NCBI RefSeq assembly: GCF_000340435.2
Contig: NZ_CP011883.2
Span: 528,606 to 592,605, forward strand
From: Mycobacterium haemophilum DSM 44634
Lineage (GTDB): Bacteria > Actinomycetota > Actinomycetes > Mycobacteriales > Mycobacteriaceae
Direction: 5' to 3'
Length of the DNA: 64,000 bases
Numbering within the stretch: the stretch's first letter is position 1; every line of letters starts with the position of its first letter. The notes beneath the pieces are model-generated. The model was not told where the DNA came from, ran no database searches, and worked only from the letters and a program-made list of their open reading frames with translations. Positions 56,084 to 64,000 of this stretch are shown here, piece by piece. The translations under genes and the position numbers were made by a program.

Positions 56084-57421
56084 GTGAGCCCATCTGATCC
56101 CTGTCAAAATCAGGGGTCCTGTCAAAACCCGGAGCCGATTAGTCGGCGCGTGGCTTTGACGGCTCTTGGGGTTGGAGTGTTGGCTCCGAGCGTCTTGGCT
56201 GCTTGCGTGGGCAAGGTGACCAAACGGTCTGACAAGGCGGCGCCGGCGCCGCACTTGACGTTCCAGCCGGCGCCGGCGACCGACGACGTGATCCCGGTCG
56301 CGCCGATCAGCGTCCAGATCGCCGACGGCTGGTTCCAGCGCGTCGCATTGACGAATCCGGCGGGCAAGGTCGTTGCTGGTGCGTTCAACTTCGATCGCAC
56401 CGTCTACACGATCACCGAGCCGCTGGGCTACGACACGACCTATACCTGGAGCGGTTCGGCGGTCGGCCACGACGGCAAGGCCGTTCCGGTCACGGGCAAG
56501 TTCAGCACCGTGACCCCCACCAAGAAAGTCGACGGCGGATTTCAGCTCGCTGACGGCCAGACGGTCGGGGTCGCGGCGCCGATCATCATTCAGTTCGATG
56601 CACCCATCAGCGATAAAGCCGCCGTCGAAAAGGCGCTGACCGTCACTACCACTCCACCCGTTGAGGGCAGTTGGGCGTGGTTGCCTGACGAGGCGAAAGG
56701 CGCCCGCATTCACTATCGCCCGCGCGAGTACTACCCGGCGGGCACCACCGTCAACGTCGACGCGAAGCTCTACGGGCTGCCGTTCGGCGACGGTGCGTAC
56801 GGCCTGCAGGACATGTCGTTGAACATCCAGATCGGTCGACGCCAGGTGGTCAAGGCCGAAGTCTCGTCGCACCGCATTCAGGTCGTCACCGATGCCGGCG
56901 TCATCATGGACTTCCCGTGTAGCTACGGCGAGGCCGACAAGGCCCGCAACGTGACCCGCAACGGCATCCACGTGGTCACCGAGAAATACTCCGACTTCTA
57001 CATGTCCAACCCGGCCGCCGGCTACAGCAATGTGCACGAACGCTGGGCGGTACGGATCTCCAACAATGGGGAATTCATCCACGCCAACCCGATGAGCGCC
57101 GGCGCGCAGGGCAATAGCAACGTCACCAACGGGTGCATCAACCTGTCCACGGGCGACGCCGAGCAGTACTACCGCAGCGCGATCTACGGCGACCCGGTTG
57201 AGGTGACCGGAAGCTCGATCCAGCTGTCCTACTCCGACGGTGATATCTGGGACTGGGCGGTGGACTGGGACACCTGGGTGGCGATGTCGGCGCTACCACC
57301 TCCGACGGCGCATCCGCCGGCCACTCAGATCCCCATCACCGCGCCGGTCGCCCCGCCGAGTGTCCCCACCTTGTCGGGCACTCCGACGAGCGGTTCCGGG
57401 TCGGTTAGACCCGGTGGTTAG
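56084..57421 (+). CDS. lprQ: Lipoprotein L,D-transpeptidase LprQ (LdtMt5 type)
   Basis: A 445-residue cell-wall cross-linking enzyme. An N-terminal region with a lipobox (VLAPSVLAAC, lipidated Cys near residue 41), two Ig-like domains, and a YkuD catalytic domain: VVKAEVSSHRIQVVTDAGVI, IHVVTEKYSDFYMSNPAAGY, and the active site HANPMSAGAQGNSNVTNGCI with the catalytic Cys. The SNVTNGC motif, rather than SHGC, is the LdtMt5 form. The C-terminus is Pro/Thr-rich. The GTG at 56084 is preferred over 56075. Its end overlaps the convergent SDR gene by 17 bases. Confidence 0.93.
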   Translation: MSPSDPCQNQGSCQNPEPISRRVALTALGVGVLAPSVLAACVGKVTKRSDKAAPAPHLTFQPAPATDDVIPVAPISVQIADGWFQRVALTNPAGKVVAGAFNFDRTVYTITEPLGYDTTYTWSGSAVGHDGKAVPVTGKFSTVTPTKKVDGGFQLADGQTVGVAAPIIIQFDAPISDKAAVEKALTVTTTPPVEGSWAWLPDEAKGARIHYRPREYYPAGTTVNVDAKLYGLPFGDGAYGLQDMSLNIQIGRRQVVKAEVSSHRIQVVTDAGVIMDFPCSYGEADKARNVTRNGIHVVTEKYSDFYMSNPAAGYSNVHERWAVRISNNGEFIHANPMSAGAQGNSNVTNGCINLSTGDAEQYYRSAIYGDPVEVTGSSIQLSYSDGDIWDWAVDWDTWVAMSALPPPTAHPPATQIPITAPVAPPSVPTLSGTPTSGSGSVRPGG

Positions 57422-58157
57422 CGCGGCGGGTGGCTGACGCTTGATCGCGTGGTCGGATGATGATCTGGTCCACGTTGACGTGGGAAGGTCGTGAGGCCAC
57501 GAACCCGATCACTTCGGCGATGTCGGCGGCCACCAGCGGTGTCATTCCGGCGTAGACCGCGTCCGCGCGCTGCTGGTCGCCATCGAAGCGGACCAGCGAG
57601 AACTCGGTTTCGACCGCGCCTGGCGCGATCTCGGTGAGTCGCACCGGTTTTCCCAGCAGCTCGCCGCGTAGCGTGCGGTGCAAGGCGCCCTGGGCGTGTT
57701 TGGCTGCCGTGTAGCCGGCGCCGCCGTCGTAGGTCTCCATCGCCGCAATCGAGGTGATCGTGACGATCAGGCCGTCGCCGGAGTCGATCAGCTTGGGCAG
57801 CAGCGCTCGGGTGACCCGAAGCGTGCCCATCACGTTGGTCTCCCACATCCAGCGCCAGTGCTCCAAGTCGGCGTCGGCGACGAATTCCAGTCCCCACGCC
57901 CCACCGGCGTTGTTGACCAGCACGTCAACCCGGTTCAAACTGCGCGCCAGCGCCTCGACCGCGTCGTCGTCGATGACGTCGGTCACGACGGCCGTTCCGC
58001 CGATCTCGTTGGCCAGCGCGGTGATCCGGTCCTCACGACGCGCCACGGCGACCACATGAAACCCGAGGGTTGCCAGGGTTCTCGCGGTTGCCTCGCCGAT
58101 ACCGGAACTGGCGCCGGTGACTACCGCGATCCGTTGATCCGCCCCGGCCGCATTCAT
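57405..58157 (-). CDS. Short-chain dehydrogenase/reductase, Rv0484c homologue
   Basis: 250 residues (251 in M. tuberculosis). Nucleotide motif VVTGASSGIGEATARTLATL; DVLVNNAGGAWGLEFV; catalytic Ser in IVTITSIAAMETYDGGAGYT and the YxxxK in YTAAKHAQGALHR; C-terminal AADIAEVIGFVASRPSHVNV. The presence of VVAVARREDRI after the second strand suggests NADP preference. Substrate unknown. It is divergent from the ROK regulator. Confidence 0.92.
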   Translation of the reverse strand: MNAAGADQRIAVVTGASSGIGEATARTLATLGFHVVAVARREDRITALANEIGGTAVVTDVIDDDAVEALARSLNRVDVLVNNAGGAWGLEFVADADLEHWRWMWETNVMGTLRVTRALLPKLIDSGDGLIVTITSIAAMETYDGGAGYTAAKHAQGALHRTLRGELLGKPVRLTEIAPGAVETEFSLVRFDGDQQRADAVYAGMTPLVAADIAEVIGFVASRPSHVNVDQIIIRPRDQASATRRANHRV

Positions 58158-58340
58158 CCGAACAACTCTAATAAACGTGCTAAATTCTCGGTGTGCACCG
58201 CACCGCTTTGTCTGACATCACGACCGCGGGTGTTTTCGCGGCTTGTGCGTGTTGTCGCCGCGTGCTTTGCCGCGTCTGACTTCACACCAGTCGGCAAGTG
58301 CGGCCAAGACCGACGATAGGAACTCGGATTAAGGACGCTC

Positions 58341-59642
58341 GTGCGCACTACTGCTCTTACCCACCATTCACCTACCCGTCGCGGTCAGCTGCGGTTACAT
58401 CGCCAGGTCGTGTCGCCGTCGCTGCATCTGTCTGATTCGGCGGCGGCGGCCGTGTTTCGTGCCGTGCGGTTGCGCGGACCGGTCGGCCGTGACGTCATCG
58501 CCGGGGTCACCTCGCTGTCCATCGCGACGGTGAACCGCCAGGTCATTGCGCTGCTTGAGGCCGGCCTGCTGCGGGAGCGGGCCGACCTGTCGGTTTCCGG
58601 GGCTATCGGGCGCCCCCGCGTGCCCGTCGAGATCAACCACGAACCGTATCTGACGCTAGGCATCCATGTGGGCGCGCGCACCACCAGCATCGTGGCTACC
58701 GACCTGTTCGGCCGCACGCTGGACACGGTCGAGACCCCGACGCCGCTCAACGCCGCCGGGCCTGCCCTGACTTCGTTGGCCGAGAGCGCTTCTCGATACT
58801 TGCGGCGTTGGCATCGGCGCCGGCCGCTGTGGGTCGGGGTGGCGATCGGCGGCACCGTCGACGCCGCCACCGGCCATGTCGACCACGCCCGGCTGGGCTG
58901 GCGGCAGGCACCGATTGGGCCGGTGTTGGCTGACGCGTTGGGTCTGCCGGTGTCGGTGGCATCGCACGTGGACGCCATGGCCGGAGCCGAGCTGTTGCTC
59001 GGCATGCGGCGGTTCGCGCCCAGCTCTGCGACCAGCCTGTACGTGTACGCCCGCGAAACGGTCGGCTATGCGCTGGTGATCGGTGGACGGGTGCATTGCC
59101 CGGCCAGCGGCCCCGGCACCATCGTGGCGCTGCCGGCCCACTCCGAGCTGCTCGGCGGTACTGGCCAGCTGGAGTCCACCGTCAGCGACGAGGCGGTTTT
59201 GGCCGCTGCCCGCCGGCTAAGGATCATTCCCAGCAGGTTGCCCGGCGTCGCCCGCTCGGCCGGTGGCGCTACCGCTATCACCGACCTGCTGCGAGTGGCC
59301 CGGGCCGGCAACCAGCCAGCCAAAAATCTCCTGGCGGAGCGGGCCCGGGTGCTCGGTGAGGCGGTCGCGTTACTGCGGGACCTGCTCAATCCCGACGAAC
59401 TGGTGGTGGGTGGCCAGGCGTTCACCGAATACCCCGAAGCGATGGACCAGGTGGAAGCGGCGTTCGCTGCACGCTCGGTGCTACCGCCTCGTGATATCCG
59501 GGTGACGGCCTTCGGCAACCGGGTACAAGAGGCCGGGGCGGGGATTGTGTCGCTGGGCGGGCTCTATGCCGATCCGCTGGGCGCGATGCGCCGCTCTGGT
59601 GCACTGGACTCTCGGTTGCCGGATGACGAGTCTTCAGCTTGA
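58341..59642 (+). CDS. ROK-family transcription regulator, Rv0485 homologue
   Basis: 433 residues (438 in M. tuberculosis Rv0485). N-terminal winged helix (VFRAVRLRGPVGRDVIAGVT, then SLSIATVNRQVIALLEAGLL) and a ROK sugar-kinase-like domain (LTLGIHVGARTTSIVATDLF, WVGVAIGGTVDAATGHVDHA). The usual ROK CxCGxxGC zinc site is replaced by IVALPAHSELLGGTGQLEST, so kinase activity is unlikely. M. tuberculosis Rv0485 is reported to affect the PE13-PPE18 promoter. Start GTG at 58341. Confidence 0.9.
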   Translation: MRTTALTHHSPTRRGQLRLHRQVVSPSLHLSDSAAAAVFRAVRLRGPVGRDVIAGVTSLSIATVNRQVIALLEAGLLRERADLSVSGAIGRPRVPVEINHEPYLTLGIHVGARTTSIVATDLFGRTLDTVETPTPLNAAGPALTSLAESASRYLRRWHRRRPLWVGVAIGGTVDAATGHVDHARLGWRQAPIGPVLADALGLPVSVASHVDAMAGAELLLGMRRFAPSSATSLYVYARETVGYALVIGGRVHCPASGPGTIVALPAHSELLGGTGQLESTVSDEAVLAAARRLRIIPSRLPGVARSAGGATAITDLLRVARAGNQPAKNLLAERARVLGEAVALLRDLLNPDELVVGGQAFTEYPEAMDQVEAAFAARSVLPPRDIRVTAFGNRVQEAGAGIVSLGGLYADPLGAMRRSGALDSRLPDDESSA

Positions 59643-59740
59643 TGGGTCCTGACGTGCTGCTAACGCACGTTTAGGGCAGTTCCAGGTCGGTCCTGTAAAG
59701 ATGACAGTGTGCGGGCCATCGAATTGAAGCGTTTCCGCCA

Positions 59741-61048
59741 GTGAATGACCCCCATCGGGTCGCGGTGCTGGCGGTGCACACCTCACCGCTGGCCCAGCCC
59801 GGCACCGGCGACGCAGGCGGCATGAATGTCTACGTGCTGCAGAGCGCGTTGCACCTGGCCCGGCGTGGCATCGAGGTGGAGATCTTCACCCGGGCCACTG
59901 CCTCTGCCGATCCGCCGATCGTGCGGGTAGCGCCCGGGGTGTTGGTGCGCAACGTCGCAGCAGGACCGTTCGAGGGCCTGGACAAATACGACCTACCCAC
60001 CCAGCTGTGCGCGTTCGCGGCCGGGGTGCTGCGCGCCGAAGCGGCGCACGAGCCGGGCTACTACAACATTGTGCACTCGCATTACTGGTTGTCAGGTCAG
60101 GTCGGCTGGCTGGCCCGGGACCGCTGGGCGGTGCCGTTGGTGCATACCGCACACACGTTGGCCGCGGTGAAGAACGCGGCGCTGGCCGACGGTGACGCGG
60201 CTGAGCCGCCGTTGCGCAGGGTCGGCGAGCAGCAGGTCGTTGACGAGGCCGATCGAATGATCGTCAACACCGATGATGAAGCAAGACAATTGATTTCGAT
60301 TCATCGTGCCGATCCGGCGAGAATCGACGTGGCCCATCCTGGTGTCGATCTGGACATGTTCCGTCCGGGTGATCGGCGGGCTGCCCGGGCGGCGTTGGGG
60401 CTGCCGCTCGACGACAACGTGGTGGCCTTCGTCGGACGGATCCAGCCGTTGAAGGCGCCCGACATCGTGCTACGTGCCGCCGCGAAACTGCCGGGGGTGC
60501 ACATCGTGGTAGCTGGCGGACCGTCGGGCAGTGGTTTGGCCTCCCCGGACGGGCTGGTTCGGCTGGCCGACGAACTCGGTATCACGGCCCGGGTGACGTT
60601 TCTGCCGCCGCAATCCCGCACCGATCTGGCTACCGTCTTCCAAGCCGCCGATCTGGTTGCGGTGCCGAGTTATTCAGAGTCGTTTGGCTTGGTCGCCGTC
60701 GAGGCGCAGGCTTGTGGCACGCCGGTGGTAGCGGCGGCGGTCGGCGGCCTGCCCGTGGCGGTGCGGGACGGGGTTACCGGCGCTTTGGTGTCCGGACACG
60801 ATGTCGGTGACTGGGCGCAGGCTCTCGATCGGCTGTTGCGCCTGCCCGCACCGAAGGCGGAGGTGATGAATCGTGCGGCCGTCGCGCACGCGGCGACCTT
60901 TTCCTGGGAGAACACCACCGACGCCCTACTCTCCAGCTACCGTCGCGCGATCGGCGACTTCACCGCCTTGCGCCAGCGCCGGTTCCGCGACCGGGCATCA
61001 ATGCGCAAGCCTCGCTGCTGGACGCCGCGCCACGGGGTGGGCGCATGA
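59741..61048 (+). CDS. mshA: D-inositol-3-phosphate glycosyltransferase MshA
   Basis: A GT-B glycosyltransferase joining GlcNAc from UDP-GlcNAc to inositol-3-phosphate, the first step of mycothiol synthesis. N-domain: VAVLAVHTSPLAQPGTGDAG (with GGMN), HSHYWLSGQVGWLARDRWAV, HTAHTLAAVKNAALADGD. C-domain: VAFVGRIQPLKAPDIVLRAA and the EX7E region SYSESFGLVAVEAQACGTPV. 435 residues from the GTG at 59741; the longer N-terminus of H37Rv MshA (480 aa) is not conserved upstream. Overlaps the next gene as ATGA. Confidence 0.96.
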   Translation: MNDPHRVAVLAVHTSPLAQPGTGDAGGMNVYVLQSALHLARRGIEVEIFTRATASADPPIVRVAPGVLVRNVAAGPFEGLDKYDLPTQLCAFAAGVLRAEAAHEPGYYNIVHSHYWLSGQVGWLARDRWAVPLVHTAHTLAAVKNAALADGDAAEPPLRRVGEQQVVDEADRMIVNTDDEARQLISIHRADPARIDVAHPGVDLDMFRPGDRRAARAALGLPLDDNVVAFVGRIQPLKAPDIVLRAAAKLPGVHIVVAGGPSGSGLASPDGLVRLADELGITARVTFLPPQSRTDLATVFQAADLVAVPSYSESFGLVAVEAQACGTPVVAAAVGGLPVAVRDGVTGALVSGHDVGDWAQALDRLLRLPAPKAEVMNRAAVAHAATFSWENTTDALLSSYRRAIGDFTALRQRRFRDRASMRKPRCWTPRHGVGA

Positions 61049-61584
61049 CGTCTTCCTTGGAGACGGTCCGGCGGGTGCGGTCGGTGATCGAGCACGCGCT
61101 GCAGGCCAGCCACCTCACCTACTCGGAATTCCCTGGGGCGCATGGTGGATTGCCGCGGCTGGTAGTGGAGCTTCCCGGTGAGCGCCGACTCAAGACCAAC
61201 ACCATCCTGAGCATCGGCGAGCATTCGGTGCGCATCGAGGCGTTCGTATGCCGCAAACCCGACGAGAACCACGAGGGTGTCTACCGGTTTTTGCTCAAGC
61301 GCAACCGCCGGCTCTTTTGCGTTGCCTACACGCTGGACAACGTCGGTGATATCTACCTAGTGGGCCGGATGTCGTTGGCGTCGGTCGACGCCGACCAGAT
61401 CGACCGGGTGCTCGGACAGGTGCTCGAGGCGGTGGACTCGGACTTTAATACGTTGTTGGAGTTGGGTTTTCGCTCGTCGATCCAAAAGGAGTGGAACTGG
61501 CGAGTATCTCGCGGCGAGTCGCTGAAGAACCTGCAGGCCTTCGCTCACCTAATCGACGACGATGCAGAGCGCGGAGCGCGATGA
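61045..61584 (+). CDS. YbjN-domain protein, Rv0487 homologue
   Basis: 179 residues of the YbjN fold: VRSVIEHALQASHLTYSEFP, GGLPRLVVELPGERRLKTNT, EAFVCRKPDENHEGVYRFLL, KRNRRLFCVAYTLDNVGDIY. These proteins resemble type III secretion chaperones; function unknown. The last codons (DDDAERGAR) come from a MIRU-like repeat that runs through the stop (61553-61632), so the natural C-terminus was replaced. In M. tuberculosis a LysE-type exporter gene (Rv0488) follows; it is absent here. Confidence 0.9.
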   Translation: MTSSLETVRRVRSVIEHALQASHLTYSEFPGAHGGLPRLVVELPGERRLKTNTILSIGEHSVRIEAFVCRKPDENHEGVYRFLLKRNRRLFCVAYTLDNVGDIYLVGRMSLASVDADQIDRVLGQVLEAVDSDFNTLLELGFRSSIQKEWNWRVSRGESLKNLQAFAHLIDDDAERGAR

Positions 61585-61632
61585 GGTGGGGGCACCACCC
61601 GCTTGCGAGGGAAAGTCGGGCAATTCAACGCC
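61553..61632 (+). repeat. Single MIRU-like repeat, long form
   Basis: GACGACGATGCAGAGCGCGG, then GCGATGAGGTGGGGGCACCA and CCCGCTTGCGAGGGAAAGTC. The second half corresponds to the extra segment of 77-bp MIRUs known from M. tuberculosis senX3-regX3. It includes the last nine codons and stop of the YbjN gene. Confidence 0.75.
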
Positions 61633-61690
61633 CGACGACGAAGATGACGGCGACGCCGCCGCCCGTGCTCGTCCGTGAAATGCTAAGCCG

Positions 61691-62446
61691 ATGCAACTCC
61701 GAAACTCTGCCACGCTGGTGCTGCTCCGCCATGGCGAGAGCGACTGGAATGCCCGAAATCTGTTCACCGGTTGGGTTGACGTCGGGCTAACCGACAAGGG
61801 TCGGGCGGAGGCGGTCCGCAGCGGTGAGCTGCTCGCCGAACACAACCTGTTGCCCGACGTGCTGTACACGTCGCTGTTACGACGCGCGATCACCACCGCG
61901 CATCTGGCGCTTGACACCGCCGACCGGCTATGGATTCCGGTCCGTCGCAGCTGGCGGCTCAACGAACGCCACTACGGCGCGCTTCAGGGTCTGGACAAGG
62001 CCGCGACCAAGGCCCGCTACGGTGACGAGCAATTCATGGCCTGGCGCCGCAGCTACGACACTCCGCCACCACCGATCGAGAAGGGTAGCGAGTTCAGTCA
62101 GGATGCGGACCCCCGCTACGCCGACATCGGTGGCGGCCCGCTGACCGAATGCTTGGCCGACGTGGTGGCCCGGTTTCTGCCGTATTTCACCGACGTGATC
62201 GTGCCCGATCTGCGGACCGGCAGAACAGTGCTCATCGTGGCGCACGGCAACTCGCTGCGCGCGCTGGTCAAATACTTGGACGAGATGTCTGACGACGAGA
62301 TCGTCGGGCTCAACATTCCGACCGGTATTCCGCTGCGCTACGACCTGGATGCCGATCTGCGGCCGGTGGTGCCCGGTGGTACCTACCTCGACCCCGACGC
62401 GGCCGCTGCGGGCGCCGCGGCGGTAGCCAGCCAGGGTCGCGCGTAA
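61691..62446 (+). CDS. gpm1: Phosphoglycerate mutase Gpm1 (2,3-BPG-dependent)
   Basis: A 251-residue glycolytic enzyme interconverting 3- and 2-phosphoglycerate. The phospho-His motif is LVLLRHGESDWNARNLFTGW; VLYTSLLRRAITTAHLAL; WRLNERHYGALQGLDKAATK with the Glu; PPPPIEKGSEFSQDADPRYA; and the second His in VLIVAHGNSLRALVKYLDEM. The ATG at 61691 is used. The first seven residues differ from the M. tuberculosis protein. It lies upstream of senX3, as in other mycobacteria. Confidence 0.96.
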   Translation: MQLRNSATLVLLRHGESDWNARNLFTGWVDVGLTDKGRAEAVRSGELLAEHNLLPDVLYTSLLRRAITTAHLALDTADRLWIPVRRSWRLNERHYGALQGLDKAATKARYGDEQFMAWRRSYDTPPPPIEKGSEFSQDADPRYADIGGGPLTECLADVVARFLPYFTDVIVPDLRTGRTVLIVAHGNSLRALVKYLDEMSDDEIVGLNIPTGIPLRYDLDADLRPVVPGGTYLDPDAAAAGAAAVASQGRA

Positions 62447-62600
62447 AACACTGGCCGCAGTGCCAGTTGGCGCTTCAAGACCGCATTTGTCAAACATCCC
62501 GTGAACAGCAGCCGAACACCTGTAGCGCAGGGTGTGACTTGTCCGATTTTGGCCTCGCGCCGCTAGGGCAGAATTAAGAAGGATTTGTAGGATTTTCTTT

Positions 62601-63839
62601 GTGACTGTGTTCTCGGCGCTGTTGCTGGCCGGGGTATTATCCGGGTTGGCGCTTGCCGTTGGTATTGCGGCCGGAACCCGGCTGTCGCCGCGAGTAGCCG
62701 AACGCCGGCAACGAGTGGCCACCGAGTGGGCGGGCATCACTGTTTCGCAGATGCTGCAACGCATCATCGCGCTGATGCCGCTGGGCGCTGCGGTGGTCGA
62801 TACCCATCGTGACGTGGTTTACCTCAACGAACAGGCCAGGGAGCTAGGCCTGGTACGCGACCGGCAGCTCGACGACCAGGCCTGGCGGGCAGCACAACAG
62901 GCGCTGGGCGGTGAGGATGTTGAATTCGATCTGTCACCCGCAAAACGCCCAGCCGCGGGCCGGTCTGGGCTATCGGTGCACGGCCACGCTCGACTGCTAA
63001 GTGAGGACGACCGCCGGTTCGCCGTGGTGTTCGTCCACGACCAGTCCGACTATGCGCGCATGGAGGCGGCTAGGCGTGATTTCGTGGCTAATGTCAGCCA
63101 CGAGCTCAAGACCCCGGTCGGTGCCATGGCATTGCTCGCTGAGGCCCTGCTGGCGTCGGCTGATGACGCCGAAACCGTGAGCCGGTTCGCCGAGAAAGTG
63201 CTCGTCGAGGCCAACCGATTAGGAGACATGGTTGCTGAGCTGATCGAGTTGTCCCGGCTGCAGGGCGCCGAGCGGCTGCCTAACGTGACCGACATTGACG
63301 TCGATACCATTGTGTCCGAGGCGATTGTGCGTCATAAGGTGGCTGCCGACACCGCTTCTATCGAGGTTCGCACCGATGCGCCCAGCGGTTTGCGGGTACT
63401 GGGTGACCAAACCCTGCTGGTTACCGCGCTAGCCAATTTGGTGTCCAACGCGATCGCCTATTCGCCGCGTGGTTCGCTGGTGTCGATCAGCCGTCGCCGT
63501 TGTGGCGACAACATCGAGATCGCCGTCACCGACCGCGGCATCGGCATCGCTCTTGAAGATCAGGAGCGGGTCTTCGAGCGGTTCTTCCGCGGCGACAAGG
63601 CGCGTTCGCGGGCCACCGGCGGCAGCGGGCTGGGGCTGGCCATCGTCAAACACGTCGCAGCCAACCACAATGGCAGCATCGGTGTGTGGAGCAAGCCGGG
63701 AACCGGATCGACATTCACCCTTTCTATTCCAGCGGCCATGCCGCCATACGAGGACAGCGATGAGCAATCCGAGCAGCCGCGGGGCGGCGATGTGCGGCCC
63801 AACAGGTCGCAACGAGAGGAAGAAGAACTAAGTCGATGA
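62601..63839 (+). CDS. senX3: Sensor histidine kinase SenX3
   Basis: A 412-residue phosphate-responsive sensor kinase paired with RegX3. One N-terminal membrane segment (VFSALLLAGVLSGLALAVGI), a PAS-like region (MPLGAAVVDTHRDVVYLNEQ), the H-box DFVANVSHELKTPVGAM (His167), N-box ALANLVSNAIAYSPRGSLVS, G1 EIAVTDRGIGIALEDQERVF and G2 RATGGSGLGLAIVKHVAANH. Start GTG at 62601. The final TGA overlaps the first ATG of a 53-bp repeat chain. GTGAAC (62501-62506) upstream might be part of a RegX3 box. Confidence 0.97.
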   Translation: MTVFSALLLAGVLSGLALAVGIAAGTRLSPRVAERRQRVATEWAGITVSQMLQRIIALMPLGAAVVDTHRDVVYLNEQARELGLVRDRQLDDQAWRAAQQALGGEDVEFDLSPAKRPAAGRSGLSVHGHARLLSEDDRRFAVVFVHDQSDYARMEAARRDFVANVSHELKTPVGAMALLAEALLASADDAETVSRFAEKVLVEANRLGDMVAELIELSRLQGAERLPNVTDIDVDTIVSEAIVRHKVAADTASIEVRTDAPSGLRVLGDQTLLVTALANLVSNAIAYSPRGSLVSISRRRCGDNIEIAVTDRGIGIALEDQERVFERFFRGDKARSRATGGSGLGLAIVKHVAANHNGSIGVWSKPGTGSTFTLSIPAAMPPYEDSDEQSEQPRGGDVRPNRSQREEEELSR

Positions 63840-64000
63840 CCGGCGCCGGCGACGATGCAGAGCGAAGCGATGAGAAGGAGTGGCGCTGATGACCGGCGCC
63901 GGCGACGATGCAGAGCGAAGCGATGAGAAGGAGTGGCGCTGATGACCGGCGCCGGCGACGATGCAGAGCGAAGCGATGAGAAGGAGTGGCGCTGATGACC
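63836..64000 (+). repeat. 53-bp MIRU chain between senX3 and regX3, three units
   Basis: Units start ATGACCGGCGCCGGCGACGA at 63836, 63889 and 63942, all identical 53-mers. Each encodes a 17-residue peptide MTGAGDDAERSDEKEWR whose stop overlaps the next ATG as TGATG; the first ATG overlaps the senX3 stop. An ATG at 63995 begins either another unit or regX3 (both start ATGACC); the window ends there. 53-bp MIRUs at this junction are known from M. tuberculosis. Confidence 0.95.

Noticed and set aside
63995..64000. Start of regX3
   Set aside because: Only ATGACC is visible, which equally begins another 53-bp unit; the window ends before they can be told apart.

Overview
The window is from a slow-growing Mycobacterium. 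From groEL2 at the left edge to senX3 at the right edge the genes follow, almost one for one, the M. tuberculosis H37Rv block Rv0440-Rv0490: GC-rich DNA, frequent GTG starts, many 1-4 nt ATGA/GTGA gene overlaps, PPE proteins, MmpS/MmpL pairs, PcaA/UmaA, MshA, HbhA and SenX3. It is not M. tuberculosis itself. Several genes are decayed and extra genes are present, so a related slow grower with moderate genome erosion is likely; the species cannot be fixed from this sequence alone. Rv-numbers and family matches are from memory of those proteins, not from a search.

Layout. 0-9 kb: groEL2 and its terminator, a DUF559-type nuclease-like protein, an Rv0441c-like flavin-barrel protein, PPE10, a multiply frameshifted D-aminoacylase-type amidohydrolase, VOC and DinB-like proteins, a membrane protein, then anti-sigma rskA (frameshifted near its end) and sigK. 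9-13 kb: wreckage of the rest of the SigK operon. The Rv0446c homologue is split by an IS110-family element, ufaA1 has lost its core, Rv0448c survives as a fragment, and a VapC-like PIN toxin remnant follows. 13-20.8 kb: an accessory island with a PPE-PPW protein, a small secreted protein, two paralogous proteins that join a PPE domain to a C-terminal PE domain in one chain, an ISL3 transposase remnant, and an intact alkane hydroxylase cassette (alkB-rubA-rubB-tetR) preceded by a perfect 36-bp palindrome.

20.8-30 kb: a transport block. mmpS4-mmpL4 is divergent from a TetR regulator (Rv0452), which is followed by a second mmpS-mmpL pair and by the Rv0455c homologue, a secreted factor known to be needed for siderophore export with MmpL4/MmpL5. 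30-45.9 kb: echA2, a secreted cupin, prolyl oligopeptidase, aldehyde dehydrogenase, lpdC, ramB, an acyl-ACP thioesterase-like protein, icl1, fadB2 and the mycolic-acid methyltransferase family genes umaA and pcaA. RamB, Icl1 and FadB2 point to growth on fatty acids and acetate.

46-64 kb: a UbiA-type prenyltransferase, a TetR regulator, hbhA with a truncated esx-like relic just upstream, deoC, a nitrilase-family hydrolase, murB, L,D-transpeptidase lprQ, an SDR, a ROK regulator, mshA, gpm1 and senX3. The window stops in a chain of 53-bp repeats between senX3 and the expected regX3. MIRU-like repeats sit at several gene junctions (47.0, 54.2, 61.6 and 63.8 kb), and an unrelated 57-bp tandem repeat starts on the icl1 stop codon. 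The most unusual item is the pair of single-chain PPE-PE proteins.
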